A stretch of DNA of 38,773 bases from Flavobacteriales bacterium (GTDB lineage: Bacteria; Bacteroidota; Bacteroidia; Flavobacteriales_F; PHOS-HE28): the NCBI GenBank assembly GCA_016788485.1, contig JAEUSV010000071.1:1-38773 (forward strand), in the 5' to 3' direction. This document shows, one piece after another, positions 31,218 to 38,773 of the stretch. How positions within the stretch are numbered: position 1 is the first letter of the stretch; every line of letters begins with the position of its first letter. The notes under the pieces are model-generated. The model did not search any database and had not been told where the DNA came from. It saw only the letters and a list, made by a program, of their open reading frames with translations. A program made the translations under genes and the position numbers.

Positions 31218-31345
31218 GTCGGCTTTCACCAAAACCTCAATTCGAGGATCGTTCACCCGGGCACCACCCCGGGTCACTTTTCAAAGGCACACATATCGTG
31301 CCATATCCGTTGTTGCGGGCCGATTTGAGCTTAACCGGCTGATGG

Positions 31346-31480
31346 TCAGGCGATGGCGCCGCGGACCCGCAGCTCGTGCAAGCGCTTCAGCGTATCCATG
31401 TAGCGCTTCAGGTCACCGGTGAGCATCAGGTGCATGGCCCGGCGCTTCAATTGCAGGTATTCCTTCATGGGGCTCAACAT
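31346..31480 (-). CDS. Small hypothetical protein (44 aa)
   Basis: 44 residues from MLSPMKEY; a start four codons later (31468) is equally possible. The sequence is one or two amphipathic basic helices (YLQLKRRAMHLMLTGDLKRY, MDTLKRLHELRVRG). Family not recognised. The frame remains open upstream to 31648, but that portion lacks helical character. The charge pattern suggests a nucleic-acid- or protein-binding small protein, but this is only inference. Confidence 0.5.
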   Translation of the reverse strand: MLSPMKEYLQLKRRAMHLMLTGDLKRYMDTLKRLHELRVRGAIA

Positions 31481-31615
31481 GGCGTTCCGTGTTAGGGGTT
31501 CTGAAGCTCTAACTCCCAAGGGCGTGCCAGAATTGTACGACCGCACGGAACGCTCGTCCGGCAAGGCTTCCGGAGCGGGCGGCCGACCCGCTTGGGGCCG
31601 AAGGCTCCCGCACCG

Positions 31616-31623
31616 TATTTTCG
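31616..31623 (+). promoter_or_regulatory. -7-type promoter element of the uridine kinase gene
   Basis: TATTTTCG, 28 nt before the ATG at 31652. Confidence 0.5.
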
Positions 31624-31651
31624 CGGGGCCCCTCCCCGGGGCGCACACCCC

Positions 31652-32299
31652 ATGCAGCGCGGCGCTTACCTCGTAGGAGTGGCCGGCGGCAGCGGATCGG
31701 GCAAGACCAGCCTGGTGCGCGCCCTGCGCGAAAGCCTTCCCGATGGCCTCGTGAGCGTGGTGAGCCAGGACGATTACTACCTACCCAAGCACCAGCAGCA
31801 GGTGGACCCCAACGGCAAGGTCAACTTCGATCTGCCCACCGCCATCGACCTCGATGCCATGGCGCGCGACCTGCGCCTGCTCGTGGGCGGGGAGCCCATC
31901 TACCGCCCGGAGTACACCTTCAACAACGACGCCATCGAACCGCGCTGGCTGGAGGTGAAGCCTTCACCGGTGGTGCTGGTGGAGGGCCTCTTCGTGTTGC
32001 ACCATGCCCCCACCCGGGAGCTGTTCGACCTGCGCGTGTTCATCGAGGCCAGCGAACAGAGCCAGCTCGAACGCCGCCTGCGCCGCGATGCCGTGGAGCG
32101 CGGCTATGGCGAGGAGGAGGTGCTGTACCAGTGGGACAACCATGTGCTGCCCGCCTACCGCAACTACCTGCTGCCCTATCGCCATCATTGCGACCTGCAC
32201 GTGGTGAACGAGGCCGGCTTCCAGCGGGCGCTCAACGTGCTGCGCCACCACCTGCTGCAGGTGGCCGGCGTGCCCGAGCCCGTCGTTCAGCCCGTGTAG
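31652..32299 (+). CDS. udk: Uridine kinase
   Basis: 215 residues, the usual length for Udk. The Walker A motif GGSGSGKT is at residues 12-19. Next are the substrate region QDDYYLPKHQQ, NFDLPTAIDLD, YRPEYTFN, the VLVEGLFVLH strand and the Arg-rich lid (ERRLRRDAVERGY). The enzyme phosphorylates uridine and cytidine with ATP or GTP in pyrimidine salvage in the cytosol. The start at 31652 follows from the motif spacing; the open frame extends to 31592 without family features. Its 3' end overlaps the end of nadD on the other strand by 13 nt. Confidence 0.85.
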   Translation: MQRGAYLVGVAGGSGSGKTSLVRALRESLPDGLVSVVSQDDYYLPKHQQQVDPNGKVNFDLPTAIDLDAMARDLRLLVGGEPIYRPEYTFNNDAIEPRWLEVKPSPVVLVEGLFVLHHAPTRELFDLRVFIEASEQSQLERRLRRDAVERGYGEEEVLYQWDNHVLPAYRNYLLPYRHHCDLHVVNEAGFQRALNVLRHHLLQVAGVPEPVVQPV

Positions 32300-32877
32300 A
32301 GGTTGTGCCGGCGGATGTACGCCTGCACCGTCGGCTCCACCAGCCCGTCCAGCGGCTTCCAGTTCCTGATGCGCACGCGGATGCCCGTGGAGGAGATGTC
32401 CATGCGCGGCGCATCCTCCACCAGCCGCACCTGCGGATGGCGCGCATGCACGGCCTGGGCGAGGTGCTCCTCGATCCCGGGGCGCGGGTATACGAGCAGG
32501 GGGTGGTGCGCCAGGATCTCTTCCGCGTCCTTCCAGGTGTGGAAGCCGGCGAGGTTGTCGCTGCCGATGATCAGGCTGAACCGGTGGTACGGCCAGCGCC
32601 CGCGCATGAAGGCCAGCGTGTCCACCGTGTAATTGGGCCTGGGCAGGTCGAGCTCGAAGCCCGCGGCGGACAATCCGGGCCGGCCTTCCACGGCGAGCCG
32701 CGTCATCGCCAGGCGGTGCTTGTCGGCGCTCAGCTTGCGGTCCTGCTTGAAGGGGTTCTGCGGGGTCACCACCAGCCACACCTGGTCCAGTGCGCAGGCC
32801 TTCAGCATGTGCTCGGCGATGGCCACGTGGCCCGCGTGGGGCGGATCGAAGGTCCCGAACAGGCAGCCGATGTTCAT
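32287..32877 (-). CDS. nadD: Nicotinate-nucleotide adenylyltransferase
   Basis: 196 residues. The nucleotidyltransferase signature GTFDPPHAGH is at residues 8-17, with VTPQNPFKQD, the middle IIGSDNLAGFHTWKD motif and the C-terminal ISSTGIRVRI. NadD adenylates nicotinate mononucleotide to give deamido-NAD in NAD synthesis. It overlaps gmk by 4 nt (32874-32877) and is the third gene of the yicC-gmk-nadD set, an order known from other Bacteroidota. Its 3' end overlaps udk, which converges on it. Confidence 0.9.
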   Translation of the reverse strand: MNIGCLFGTFDPPHAGHVAIAEHMLKACALDQVWLVVTPQNPFKQDRKLSADKHRLAMTRLAVEGRPGLSAAGFELDLPRPNYTVDTLAFMRGRWPYHRFSLIIGSDNLAGFHTWKDAEEILAHHPLLVYPRPGIEEHLAQAVHARHPQVRLVEDAPRMDISSTGIRVRIRNWKPLDGLVEPTVQAYIRRHNLYTG

Positions 32878-33470
32878 GCCCCCAGGAATTCGCGCACCAG
32901 CCGCGTCGCCTCGGCGCAGGCCCGGTCCAGGTCGTCGTTCACGATCACCGCATCGAACCGGTCGCGGTAGCTCATCTCGTGCTCGGCCTTCTCCACGCGC
33001 ATGCGCAGCGTCTCGGGCGTTTCGGTGTTGCGCCCGTTGAGCCGCCGCTCGAGCTCCGCCACCGACGGCGGGCTCACGAAGAGCGCCAGGGCCTTGGTCT
33101 GGTAGATCTCCTTCAGGTCGAGCCCGCCCACCACGTCCACATCGAAGATGGCGTGGTGCCCCGCGGCCCAGATGCGCTCGAGCTCGCTGCGCAGGGTGCC
33201 GTAGAAGCGGCCGGGGTACACCTCCTCGTACTCCACGAACTCGCCCGCCGCGATGCGCCCGCGGAACTCATCCGCGCTCAGGAAGAAGTAATCACGGCCG
33301 TCCACCTCGCCCGCACGCATCGGCCGGCTGGTGGCGCTCACGCTGAACTCCAGCCCCAGGCCCTGCGCCAGCAGGTGCTTCACGATGGTGGTCTTGCCCG
33401 CGCCGCTCGGCGCTGATACGATGATGCTCTTGCCGGGGACATCCTGTCCCGCCTTCAACCCCTTGGTCAT
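32874..33470 (-). CDS. gmk: Guanylate kinase
   Basis: 198 residues. The P-loop is SAPSGAGKTT at residues 19-28. The GMP-binding region follows: SVSATSRPMRAGEVDGRDYFF, EYEEVYPGRFYGT and IFDVDVVGGLDLK (cited in part). The enzyme converts GMP to GDP with ATP in the cytosol. The start used is the first ATG of the frame; the N-terminal extension of about 13 residues before the core is slightly long but ordinary. It lies 42 nt after yicC and overlaps nadD. Confidence 0.9.
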   Translation of the reverse strand: MTKGLKAGQDVPGKSIIVSAPSGAGKTTIVKHLLAQGLGLEFSVSATSRPMRAGEVDGRDYFFLSADEFRGRIAAGEFVEYEEVYPGRFYGTLRSELERIWAAGHHAIFDVDVVGGLDLKEIYQTKALALFVSPPSVAELERRLNGRNTETPETLRMRVEKAEHEMSYRDRFDAVIVNDDLDRACAEATRLVREFLGA

Positions 33471-33512
33471 CCTGCTGCTCGCGTGGCGTTCGTGGCGTCG
33501 TTGCGGTCCGTC

Positions 33513-34382
33513 CTAGAGCACGTTCAGCACCTGCTCCTTGATCTTCTCCAGCTCATCCTTCATCAGCACCACGCTCCGCTGGATGGTGGCATCGTTGGCC
33601 TTGGAGCCGAGCGTGTTGATCTCGCGCCCCATCTCCTGGGCGATGAAGCCGAGCTTGCGGCCCTGCGCGTCATCGGCCTCGAGCGTTTCCATGAAGTAGG
33701 TGCAGTGCGAGCGCAAGCGCACCTTCTCCTCGTTCACGTCCATCTTCTCCAGGTAGAACACGAGCTCCTGCTCGAAGCGGTCCTGGTCCACCGTGGCCTG
33801 CAGCTCGGCGAGACGGCCGCGCAGGCGTTCGCGGGTGCGTTCGGCGCGGCCCTGGTCGAGGCCTTCCACTTGGTGCAGCTGGTGCAGGATGTGGCCCACG
33901 CGTGCGGCGAGGTCGTCGTGCAGGCGCTGCCCTTCGCTCCGGCGGAAGGCGTCAAAGGCCTTGAGCGCGTCGTGCACCAGCCCGCGCAGCGCGGTCCATT
34001 CCGCGTCGGTGAGCTGGTCGCGCTGCGTGGTGCTCACATCGGGCATGCGCAGCACCAGGCCGAGGATGTCGGTGCCGGCCGCCGGGTCGGTCTCCTGCGC
34101 GATGGCCTTCAGCTCGGCATGGTAGGCCTTGATGAGGTCGCGGTCGAAGCTGGTGCGTTTCTCGGCGTGCAGCAGCTCGGCGTTCACCACCACCTCGGCC
34201 TTGCCGCGCACGATCATCTCGCCAGCGATCCCGCGCAGCTCGGCCTCCTTCTCGCGCAGCATCGAGGGCACCTTCAGCAGCAGGTCGAGCTGCTTGCTGT
34301 TCAGGGAGCGCACCTCCACGGTGACCTTGCGGTCGTTCACCACGCCTTCCGCACGGCCGAAGCCGGTCATCGATCGGAGCAT
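33513..34382 (-). CDS. yicC: YicC-family stress-induced endoribonuclease-like protein
   Basis: 289 residues. The N-terminal signature MLRSMTGFGRAEG is characteristic of YicC, followed by VEVRSLNSKQLDLLLKVP. The C-terminal half has the conserved RLRSHCTYFMETLEADDAQGRKLGFIAQEMGREINTLGSKAND (cited in part: RLRSHCTYFMETL and GFIAQEMGREINT). YicC proteins are reported as endoribonucleases that act on small RNAs in E. coli. The start at 34382 is preceded by TACCTTCG with 4 nt spacing. It leads the gmk-nadD operon. Confidence 0.9.
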   Translation of the reverse strand: MLRSMTGFGRAEGVVNDRKVTVEVRSLNSKQLDLLLKVPSMLREKEAELRGIAGEMIVRGKAEVVVNAELLHAEKRTSFDRDLIKAYHAELKAIAQETDPAAGTDILGLVLRMPDVSTTQRDQLTDAEWTALRGLVHDALKAFDAFRRSEGQRLHDDLAARVGHILHQLHQVEGLDQGRAERTRERLRGRLAELQATVDQDRFEQELVFYLEKMDVNEEKVRLRSHCTYFMETLEADDAQGRKLGFIAQEMGREINTLGSKANDATIQRSVVLMKDELEKIKEQVLNVL

Positions 34383-34386
34383 GCCG

Positions 34387-34394
34387 CGAAGGTA
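34387..34394 (-). promoter_or_regulatory. -7-type promoter element, 4 nt before ATG
   Basis: TACCTTCG followed by CGGC and the ATG of yicC at 34382, minus strand. It lies in the spacer of 26 nt after the transporter gene. Confidence 0.55.
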
Positions 34395-34408
34395 GGCGCG
34401 CGCCCGTG

Positions 34409-35335
34409 TCACGCGGACTTGCGGTCGGCGCGCGTCACCAGGTGCACGCCCAGGAAGATCGCCGCGCCGCACACCCATTGCAGCAAGCCCCCTGTGGCGT
34501 CGGGCGTGGGCGGCTTGCCGGGCAGCTCGATCCCGCTGCGCAGCTGCGCCCAGGTGAAGAAGGTGGCCAGCAGGGGTTGCAGGTAGATGAAGGTGCCCAC
34601 CACGCCCGGGTTCACATGGCGCAGCGCCCAGGTGTTCAGCAGATAGGCCACGAAGGTCACCATCACCACCACGAAGCTGATGCTGCCCCACAGGCCCGGC
34701 GTCAATGCGCGCCAGTCCACCGCACCCAGCTCGCCCGCACCGAAGGGCAGCACCATCACCGTGCCGAGCAGGAAGGTCCAGCTCATCACCGTGGTGGCGG
34801 TGTACTTGGCCATCAGCGGCTTCACCAGCACCAGGTAGATGGCGAAGGAGCTGGCGTTGATGAGGATGAAGAGGTCGCCGAGCAGGGTGGCCGCGCCGTG
34901 GTCGCCGTTGGGGCGCACGAACACGAGGGTGAGGGCGCCGCCGGCACCGAGCGCCACGCCCAGCAGCTTCTCCCAGGTGATCCGCTCCCCGATGTAGATG
35001 CCGCTCATGGCCAGTACCAGCACCGGCGTGGCCACCATGATCAGGCTGGCGTGCACCGGTGTGGTGCGCATGAGGCCGTTGAAGAACATGAGCTGGTTGA
35101 GCGCCACGCCCGTCACCGCGCACAGCACCAACCGCAGCGCATCGCTCCACGCCACGCGCTCACGCAGGAACAGCCGCATCACCCAGAAGAGCGCCGTGGC
35201 ACCGATGGCCCGCAATAGGATGAAGCCGCTGGGCCCGATCACCTCGGGCATCAGGCCCTTGGCCACCACGTAGTTCACCCCGTAGATGAGGTTCACCACG
35301 AAGAGCGCGACCAGCGCCCAGCTGCGGGTTGCCAT
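34409..35335 (-). CDS. EamA/DMT-family transporter
   Basis: 308 residues with about ten transmembrane helices and the two EamA repeats of the drug/metabolite transporter superfamily. Typical motifs are NLIYGVNYVVAKG, the first-repeat end (TPVHASLIMVATPVLVLAM, IGERITWEKLLGVALGAGG) and the second-repeat end (VNPGVVGTFIYLQPLLATFF). The substrate is not predictable. CATCTTCG lies 8 nt before ATG. The gene ends 26 nt before yicC, which has its own promoter-like element, and starts divergently from the gene at 35429. Confidence 0.85.
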   Translation of the reverse strand: MATRSWALVALFVVNLIYGVNYVVAKGLMPEVIGPSGFILLRAIGATALFWVMRLFLRERVAWSDALRLVLCAVTGVALNQLMFFNGLMRTTPVHASLIMVATPVLVLAMSGIYIGERITWEKLLGVALGAGGALTLVFVRPNGDHGAATLLGDLFILINASSFAIYLVLVKPLMAKYTATTVMSWTFLLGTVMVLPFGAGELGAVDWRALTPGLWGSISFVVVMVTFVAYLLNTWALRHVNPGVVGTFIYLQPLLATFFTWAQLRSGIELPGKPPTPDATGGLLQWVCGAAIFLGVHLVTRADRKSA

Positions 35336-35343
35336 GGCAGGGG

Positions 35344-35351
35344 CGAAGATG
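35344..35351 (-). promoter_or_regulatory. -7-type promoter element of the EamA transporter gene
   Basis: CATCTTCG on the minus strand, 8 nt before the ATG at 35335. Confidence 0.35.
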
Positions 35352-35374
35352 GGGAACACCTTCCGCCGGTCGGT

Positions 35375-35382
35375 TACCTTCG
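35375..35382 (+). promoter_or_regulatory. -7-type promoter element of the metB-like gene
   Basis: TACCTTCG, 46 nt before the ATG at 35429. Confidence 0.45.
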
Positions 35383-35428
35383 CCGGCCAATTCCCGGCCG
35401 TGCGCGGCCGGCAGCAATCCGCAGAAAC

Positions 35429-36568
35429 ATGCGCTTCGGCACCAAAGCCATCCACGCCGGTGTGGAACCGGACCCCACCACGGGGGCGATCATGACGCCC
35501 ATCTACCAGACCAGCACCTACGTGCAGGCCGCGCCGGGCGACCACAAGGGCTACGAGTACAGCCGCACGCATAACCCCACGCGCACCGCGCTGCAGAACG
35601 CGCTCGCCGCGCTCGAGAACGGCAGGCACGGCCTCTGTTTCGCCACGGGCATGGCCAGCATCGACGCGATCTGCAAGCTGCTGAAGCCCGGCGACGAGGT
35701 GGTGAGCACCAACGACCTCTACGGCGGCACCTACCGCCTGTTCACCAAGATCTTCGAGGGCTTCGGCCTCAAGTTCAAGTTCGTGGACATGGGCGACCTG
35801 CGGAACGTGGAGGCCGCCATCACCCCGAACACGAAGCTCATCTGGGCCGAAACGCCCACCAACCCGCTGCTGAAGATCATCGACATCGCCGGCCTCGCCG
35901 CGATCGCGAAGAAGCAGGGCTGCCTGCTGGGCGTGGACAACACCTTCGCCAGCCCCTACCTGCAGAACCCGCTCGACCTCGGTGCCGACATCATCATGCA
36001 CAGCGTCACCAAGTACCTGGGCGGCCACAGCGATGTGGTGATGGGCGCGCTGGTGGTGAAGGACGATGCGCTGGCTGAGCGCCTCGCCTTCATCCAGAAC
36101 AGCAGCGGTGCCACGCCCGGGCCGCAGGACTGCTTCCTGGTGCTCCGCGGGCTGAAGACCCTGCACCTGCGCATGCAGCGCCATTGCGAGAACGGCGCGG
36201 TGATCGCTGACTTCCTTTCCAAGCACCCCAAGGTGGACCGTGTGTACTGGCCCGGCCTGCCCGCGCACCCCAACCACACGGTGGCCAGGGCGCAGATGCG
36301 CGGCTTCGGTGGCATGATCAGTTTCACGCTGAAGGGCGACCGCATGGAGGATGCCACCCGTGTGCTGAGCAGCACCAAGCTGTTCTCCCTGGCCGAGAGC
36401 CTCGGCGGGGTGGAGAGCCTGCTGGGCCACCCGGCCAGCATGACCCATGCCAGCATCCCCCGCGAGGAGCGCCTGCGCAACGGTCTGGCCGACACCCTCA
36501 TCCGCCTGAGCGTGGGGGTGGAGGACGCCGAGGACCTGGTGGCCGACCTGGCCCAGGCCCTGGGCTGA
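35429..36568 (+). CDS. metB: Cystathionine gamma-synthase family PLP enzyme
   Basis: 379 residues, usual for the Cys/Met metabolism PLP family. The N-terminus (TKAIHAGVEPDPTTGAIMTPIYQTSTY cited in part: AIHAGVEPDPTTGAI) and YEYSRTHNPTRTALQ are typical. The PLP lysine is Lys195 in SVTKYLGGHSDVVMG. Later motifs are LRGLKTLHLRM and SLGGVESLLGHPASMTHASIP. The family includes cystathionine gamma-synthase, cystathionine lyases and methionine gamma-lyase; the sequence alone does not separate these securely, so the metB label is tentative. It acts in the cytosol in sulfur amino-acid metabolism. Two hairpins follow the gene. Confidence 0.8.
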   Translation: MRFGTKAIHAGVEPDPTTGAIMTPIYQTSTYVQAAPGDHKGYEYSRTHNPTRTALQNALAALENGRHGLCFATGMASIDAICKLLKPGDEVVSTNDLYGGTYRLFTKIFEGFGLKFKFVDMGDLRNVEAAITPNTKLIWAETPTNPLLKIIDIAGLAAIAKKQGCLLGVDNTFASPYLQNPLDLGADIIMHSVTKYLGGHSDVVMGALVVKDDALAERLAFIQNSSGATPGPQDCFLVLRGLKTLHLRMQRHCENGAVIADFLSKHPKVDRVYWPGLPAHPNHTVARAQMRGFGGMISFTLKGDRMEDATRVLSSTKLFSLAESLGGVESLLGHPASMTHASIPREERLRNGLADTLIRLSVGVEDAEDLVADLAQALG

Positions 36569-36612
36569 ACAGGCCGGGGGACCGATTCGTCGGGGGGATC
36601 GCCGGTTCCATG

Positions 36613-36640
36613 GGCACCGGTGCGGTGAACAGCCGGTGCC
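36613..36640 (+). terminator. Probable terminator after the metB-like gene
   Basis: Arms GGCACCGG (36613-36620) and CCGGTGCC (36633-36640) followed by GTTCGTTCGTTT. A second structured segment with arms GGGGGTGC (36665-36672) and GCACCCCC (36699-36706) lies just before the next promoter element. Confidence 0.5.
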
Positions 36641-36714
36641 GTTCGTTCGTTTGGAACCCAAGAGGGGGGTGCGGAATGTGATTTCCGTGACAGACGGGGC
36701 ACCCCCTGCTCCGG

Positions 36715-36722
36715 TAAATTCG
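36715..36722 (+). promoter_or_regulatory. -7-type promoter element of the M43 protease gene
   Basis: TAAATTCG, 35 nt before the ATG at 36758. Confidence 0.45.
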
Positions 36723-36757
36723 TGATCCCTGAACCCAACCCCTTGTTGCTCCCTACC

Positions 36758-38773
36758 ATGTCACGTTCCTTCAGCGCGCTCCTCGCCATGGCCATCGGCC
36801 TCTCCGCCGCGGCCCAGGGGGGCTTCACCTGCGGCAACAACGAACTGCACCGGATGGCCTCCCTTCACCAGGACCGGGCCGACCGCCTGCAGGAGATCGT
36901 CGACGGCAATGCCCAGCTCGAGGCCTGGACCCAGCAGTACCTCAACGATCCCGCGCTCCGCAGCGGCAGCAACTACGTGATCCCCGTGGTGTTCCACATC
37001 ATCCACAACAACGGGATGGAGAACATCAGCGACGAGCAGGTGCGTGATGCCGTGCGCATCCTCAACGAGGACTTCAACAAGCTCAACGCGGATTGGGACG
37101 ATGTGAACCCTGCCTTCCTGGGCATCGTCAGCGACATCGGCATCGAGTTCCGCCTGGCGCAGAAGGACCCGAACGGCGACTGCACCAACGGCATCACGCG
37201 CACCATAAGTGCCCTCACCAACGACGGCACGCAGGACATGAAGGACCTCATCCAGTGGCCGCGGAACCGCTACCTCAATATCTGGGTGGCGGCCAGCGCT
37301 GATGGCGCGGCGGGATACACCTTCCTGCCCGGATCGGTGAACGGTCAATGGGGCGCCCCTGCGGACGGCATCGTGATCCTTCACGACTACTGCGGCAGCA
37401 TCGGCACCGGCAGCCCCGGCACCAGCCGCGCACTTACCCACGAGGTGGGCCACTGGCTGAACCTCAAGCACACCTGGGGCGGTACCAACCAGCCCGGCGT
37501 GGCCTCCAACTGCAACGACGACGACGACGTGAGCGACACGCCGAACACCATCGGCTGGACCAGCTGCAACCTTAACGGCCAGAGCTGCGGCGGTCTGAAC
37601 AACGTGGAGAACTACATGGAGTACTCCTACTGCTGCAAGATGTTCACCGAGGGGCAGAAGGACCGCATGCTCGCCGCGCTCACCTCCACTGTGGCCCAGC
37701 GCAACCAGCTCTGGACCGCCTCCAACCTGGCCTTCACCGGGGTCTCGGGCAACGACATCCTCTGTGCCGCCGATTTCGTGAGCAGCGCGCAGGTGGTGTG
37801 CGCCGGTGACTCGATCACCTTCACCGACAACAGCTACAACGGGGTCATCAGCTCCGATTGGGCGCTGCCCGGTGCGTCGCCCGCCACGGCCAACGGTGCC
37901 GAGGTCACCGTGCAGTACGCCACCCCCGGCACCTACAGCGTGTCCCTCACGGCCACTGACGGCCAGAACACGGTGAGCCGCACGGAGAGCGACTACATCC
38001 TGGTGCTTCCGGCCACGGGCAGCCCGGCGCCCTACGTGCAGGACTTCGAGGGTGTGTCGAGCCTCGGCACCAACGAGTGGTTCGTGTGGGATCCCGATGG
38101 CGCCGAGGGCTTCAGCCTGAACCAGGGTGTGGGCTACAGCGGCACGAAGAGCATTCGCCTCCGCAACGACGTCAACGACGATGGTGACAAGGACGAGCTG
38201 ATCAGCACCACCTACGACCTCACGGGCGCCACCGACATCACGCTCACCTTCCGTTACGCCTTCGCGCGCAACAACGCCGACAACGACGATGTGCTGCGCA
38301 TCTGGGTGAGCAACAACTGCGGGCAGAGCTGGAGCCTCCGCAAGCAGATGAAAGGTTCCACGAACCTGCCCACCGTGCCCGACCAGGGCGCGTCCTTCAC
38401 GCCCAGCAGCACCACCCAGTGGCAGCAGGCCGTGGTGAACAACATCCCGCAGAGCTTCGCCGTGCCCGATTTCCGGTTCAAGTTCTACTTCGAGAGCAAC
38501 GGGGGCAACAACCTGTGGATCGACGACATCAACCTGAGCGGCGCGCCGGTGGGCCTTGCCGAGCTGGGCGACGAGGAGGTGGCCATGCGCGTGGTGCCCA
38601 ACCCCGCGAGCGGCCATGCCGACCTGCAGTTGGACCTGCGTGAGGGCGACCGGGTTCGCATCAGCGTGCTCAATGCCATCGGGCAGGAGGTGGCCGTGCT
38701 GGCCGATGGCCCGATGGCCGCGGGCCGCCACAACGTGGCCGTGCCCGTGGGCACCCTCGCGGACGGCCTCTAC
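36758..38773 (+). CDS. Secreted M43-family metalloprotease with PKD-like and T9SS domains, partial
   Basis: 672 residues are visible; the gene runs off the right edge just before its end. A signal peptide covers about 1-20 (LLAMAIGLSAAAQ). Residues about 65-300 are a pappalysin/cytophagalysin-type M43 zinc protease. The zinc motif HEVGHWLNLKH starts at about 228, and ENYMEYSYCCKMFT near 287 holds the Met-turn. A PKD-like domain follows (about 340-430: GDSITFTDNSYNGVISSDWALPG, cited in part: ITFTDNS, TYSVSLTATDG), then a beta-sandwich domain (about 440-600). The last part is a T9SS sorting domain (VVPNPASGHADLQLDL ... LNAIGQEVAVL). The zinc ligands and catalytic Glu are intact, so it is probably an active secreted protease. 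Confidence 0.9.
   Translation, partial: MSRSFSALLAMAIGLSAAAQGGFTCGNNELHRMASLHQDRADRLQEIVDGNAQLEAWTQQYLNDPALRSGSNYVIPVVFHIIHNNGMENISDEQVRDAVRILNEDFNKLNADWDDVNPAFLGIVSDIGIEFRLAQKDPNGDCTNGITRTISALTNDGTQDMKDLIQWPRNRYLNIWVAASADGAAGYTFLPGSVNGQWGAPADGIVILHDYCGSIGTGSPGTSRALTHEVGHWLNLKHTWGGTNQPGVASNCNDDDDVSDTPNTIGWTSCNLNGQSCGGLNNVENYMEYSYCCKMFTEGQKDRMLAALTSTVAQRNQLWTASNLAFTGVSGNDILCAADFVSSAQVVCAGDSITFTDNSYNGVISSDWALPGASPATANGAEVTVQYATPGTYSVSLTATDGQNTVSRTESDYILVLPATGSPAPYVQDFEGVSSLGTNEWFVWDPDGAEGFSLNQGVGYSGTKSIRLRNDVNDDGDKDELISTTYDLTGATDITLTFRYAFARNNADNDDVLRIWVSNNCGQSWSLRKQMKGSTNLPTVPDQGASFTPSSTTQWQQAVVNNIPQSFAVPDFRFKFYFESNGGNNLWIDDINLSGAPVGLAELGDEEVAMRVVPNPASGHADLQLDLREGDRVRISVLNAIGQEVAVLADGPMAAGRHNVAVPVGTLADGLY

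Noticed and set aside
36761-38731. Minus-strand open frame of 656 codons
   Set aside because: Antisense to the M43 protease, which carries the zinc motif and a sorting domain.

Overview
The window comes from a high-GC member of the Bacteroidota, most likely an uncultured Flavobacteriales-type lineage; the rank below phylum is inference. Three things support this. Eight genes encode secreted proteins ending in a type IX secretion system (T9SS) sorting domain. Many genes carry a Bacteroidota-type TAnnTTyG promoter element just before the start codon. A YicC, guanylate kinase and NadD operon is also present. GC is high (hand count 42/60 at 14041-14100), so long open frames occur on the strand opposite real genes; those were discarded.

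Layout. 1-560 (-): start of a formate dehydrogenase alpha/NuoG-type subunit that runs off the left edge. 636-4953 (+): small outer-membrane-like protein, membrane protein, a 61-residue gene and a large phosphodiesterase/TPR/sulfotransferase fusion. 5028-5903 (+): T9SS cargo. 5950-6245: palindrome-dense spacer before a 43-residue histone H1-like gene. 6535-9639 (-): FG-GAP/UnbV T9SS protein and diheme cytochrome lipoprotein. 9769-11451 (-): NuoE-NuoF-type formate dehydrogenase beta subunit. 11491-14411: a small basic protein, a YHYH-domain T9SS protein, a GNAT acetyltransferase and a YhhQ-type transporter. 14440-19776 (-): two paralogous T9SS proteins, a ferritin-like/VIT1 transporter and a MOSC protein. 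20058-21734 (+): a lower-GC T9SS protein. 21794-22498 (-): unknown helical protein. 22499-23552: about 1 kb without a gene, holding a minisatellite and an orphan terminator. 23553-25490 (-): five-heme cytochrome with a T9SS tail. 25619-28867 (-): operon of two beta-propeller proteins and a small exported protein. 29192-30796 (+): large MORN-repeat protein. 30891-31480: two small genes. 31652-35335: udk, then nadD, gmk, yicC and an EamA transporter. 35429-36568 (+): cystathionine gamma-synthase family enzyme. 36758 to the right edge (+): M43 metalloprotease with a T9SS tail.

Together the genes suggest a respiring organism that may oxidise formate, has exported or lipid-anchored c-type cytochromes, and secretes many large proteins. 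I see no rRNA, tRNA, CRISPR array, phage or insertion sequence. The most unusual signals are the near-constant 4-nt spacing between a promoter element and ATG (probable leaderless mRNAs), a duplicated fragment containing the end of the VIT1 gene between two paralogs, the palindrome-dense spacer before the H1-like gene, and the triple-domain phosphodiesterase fusion.
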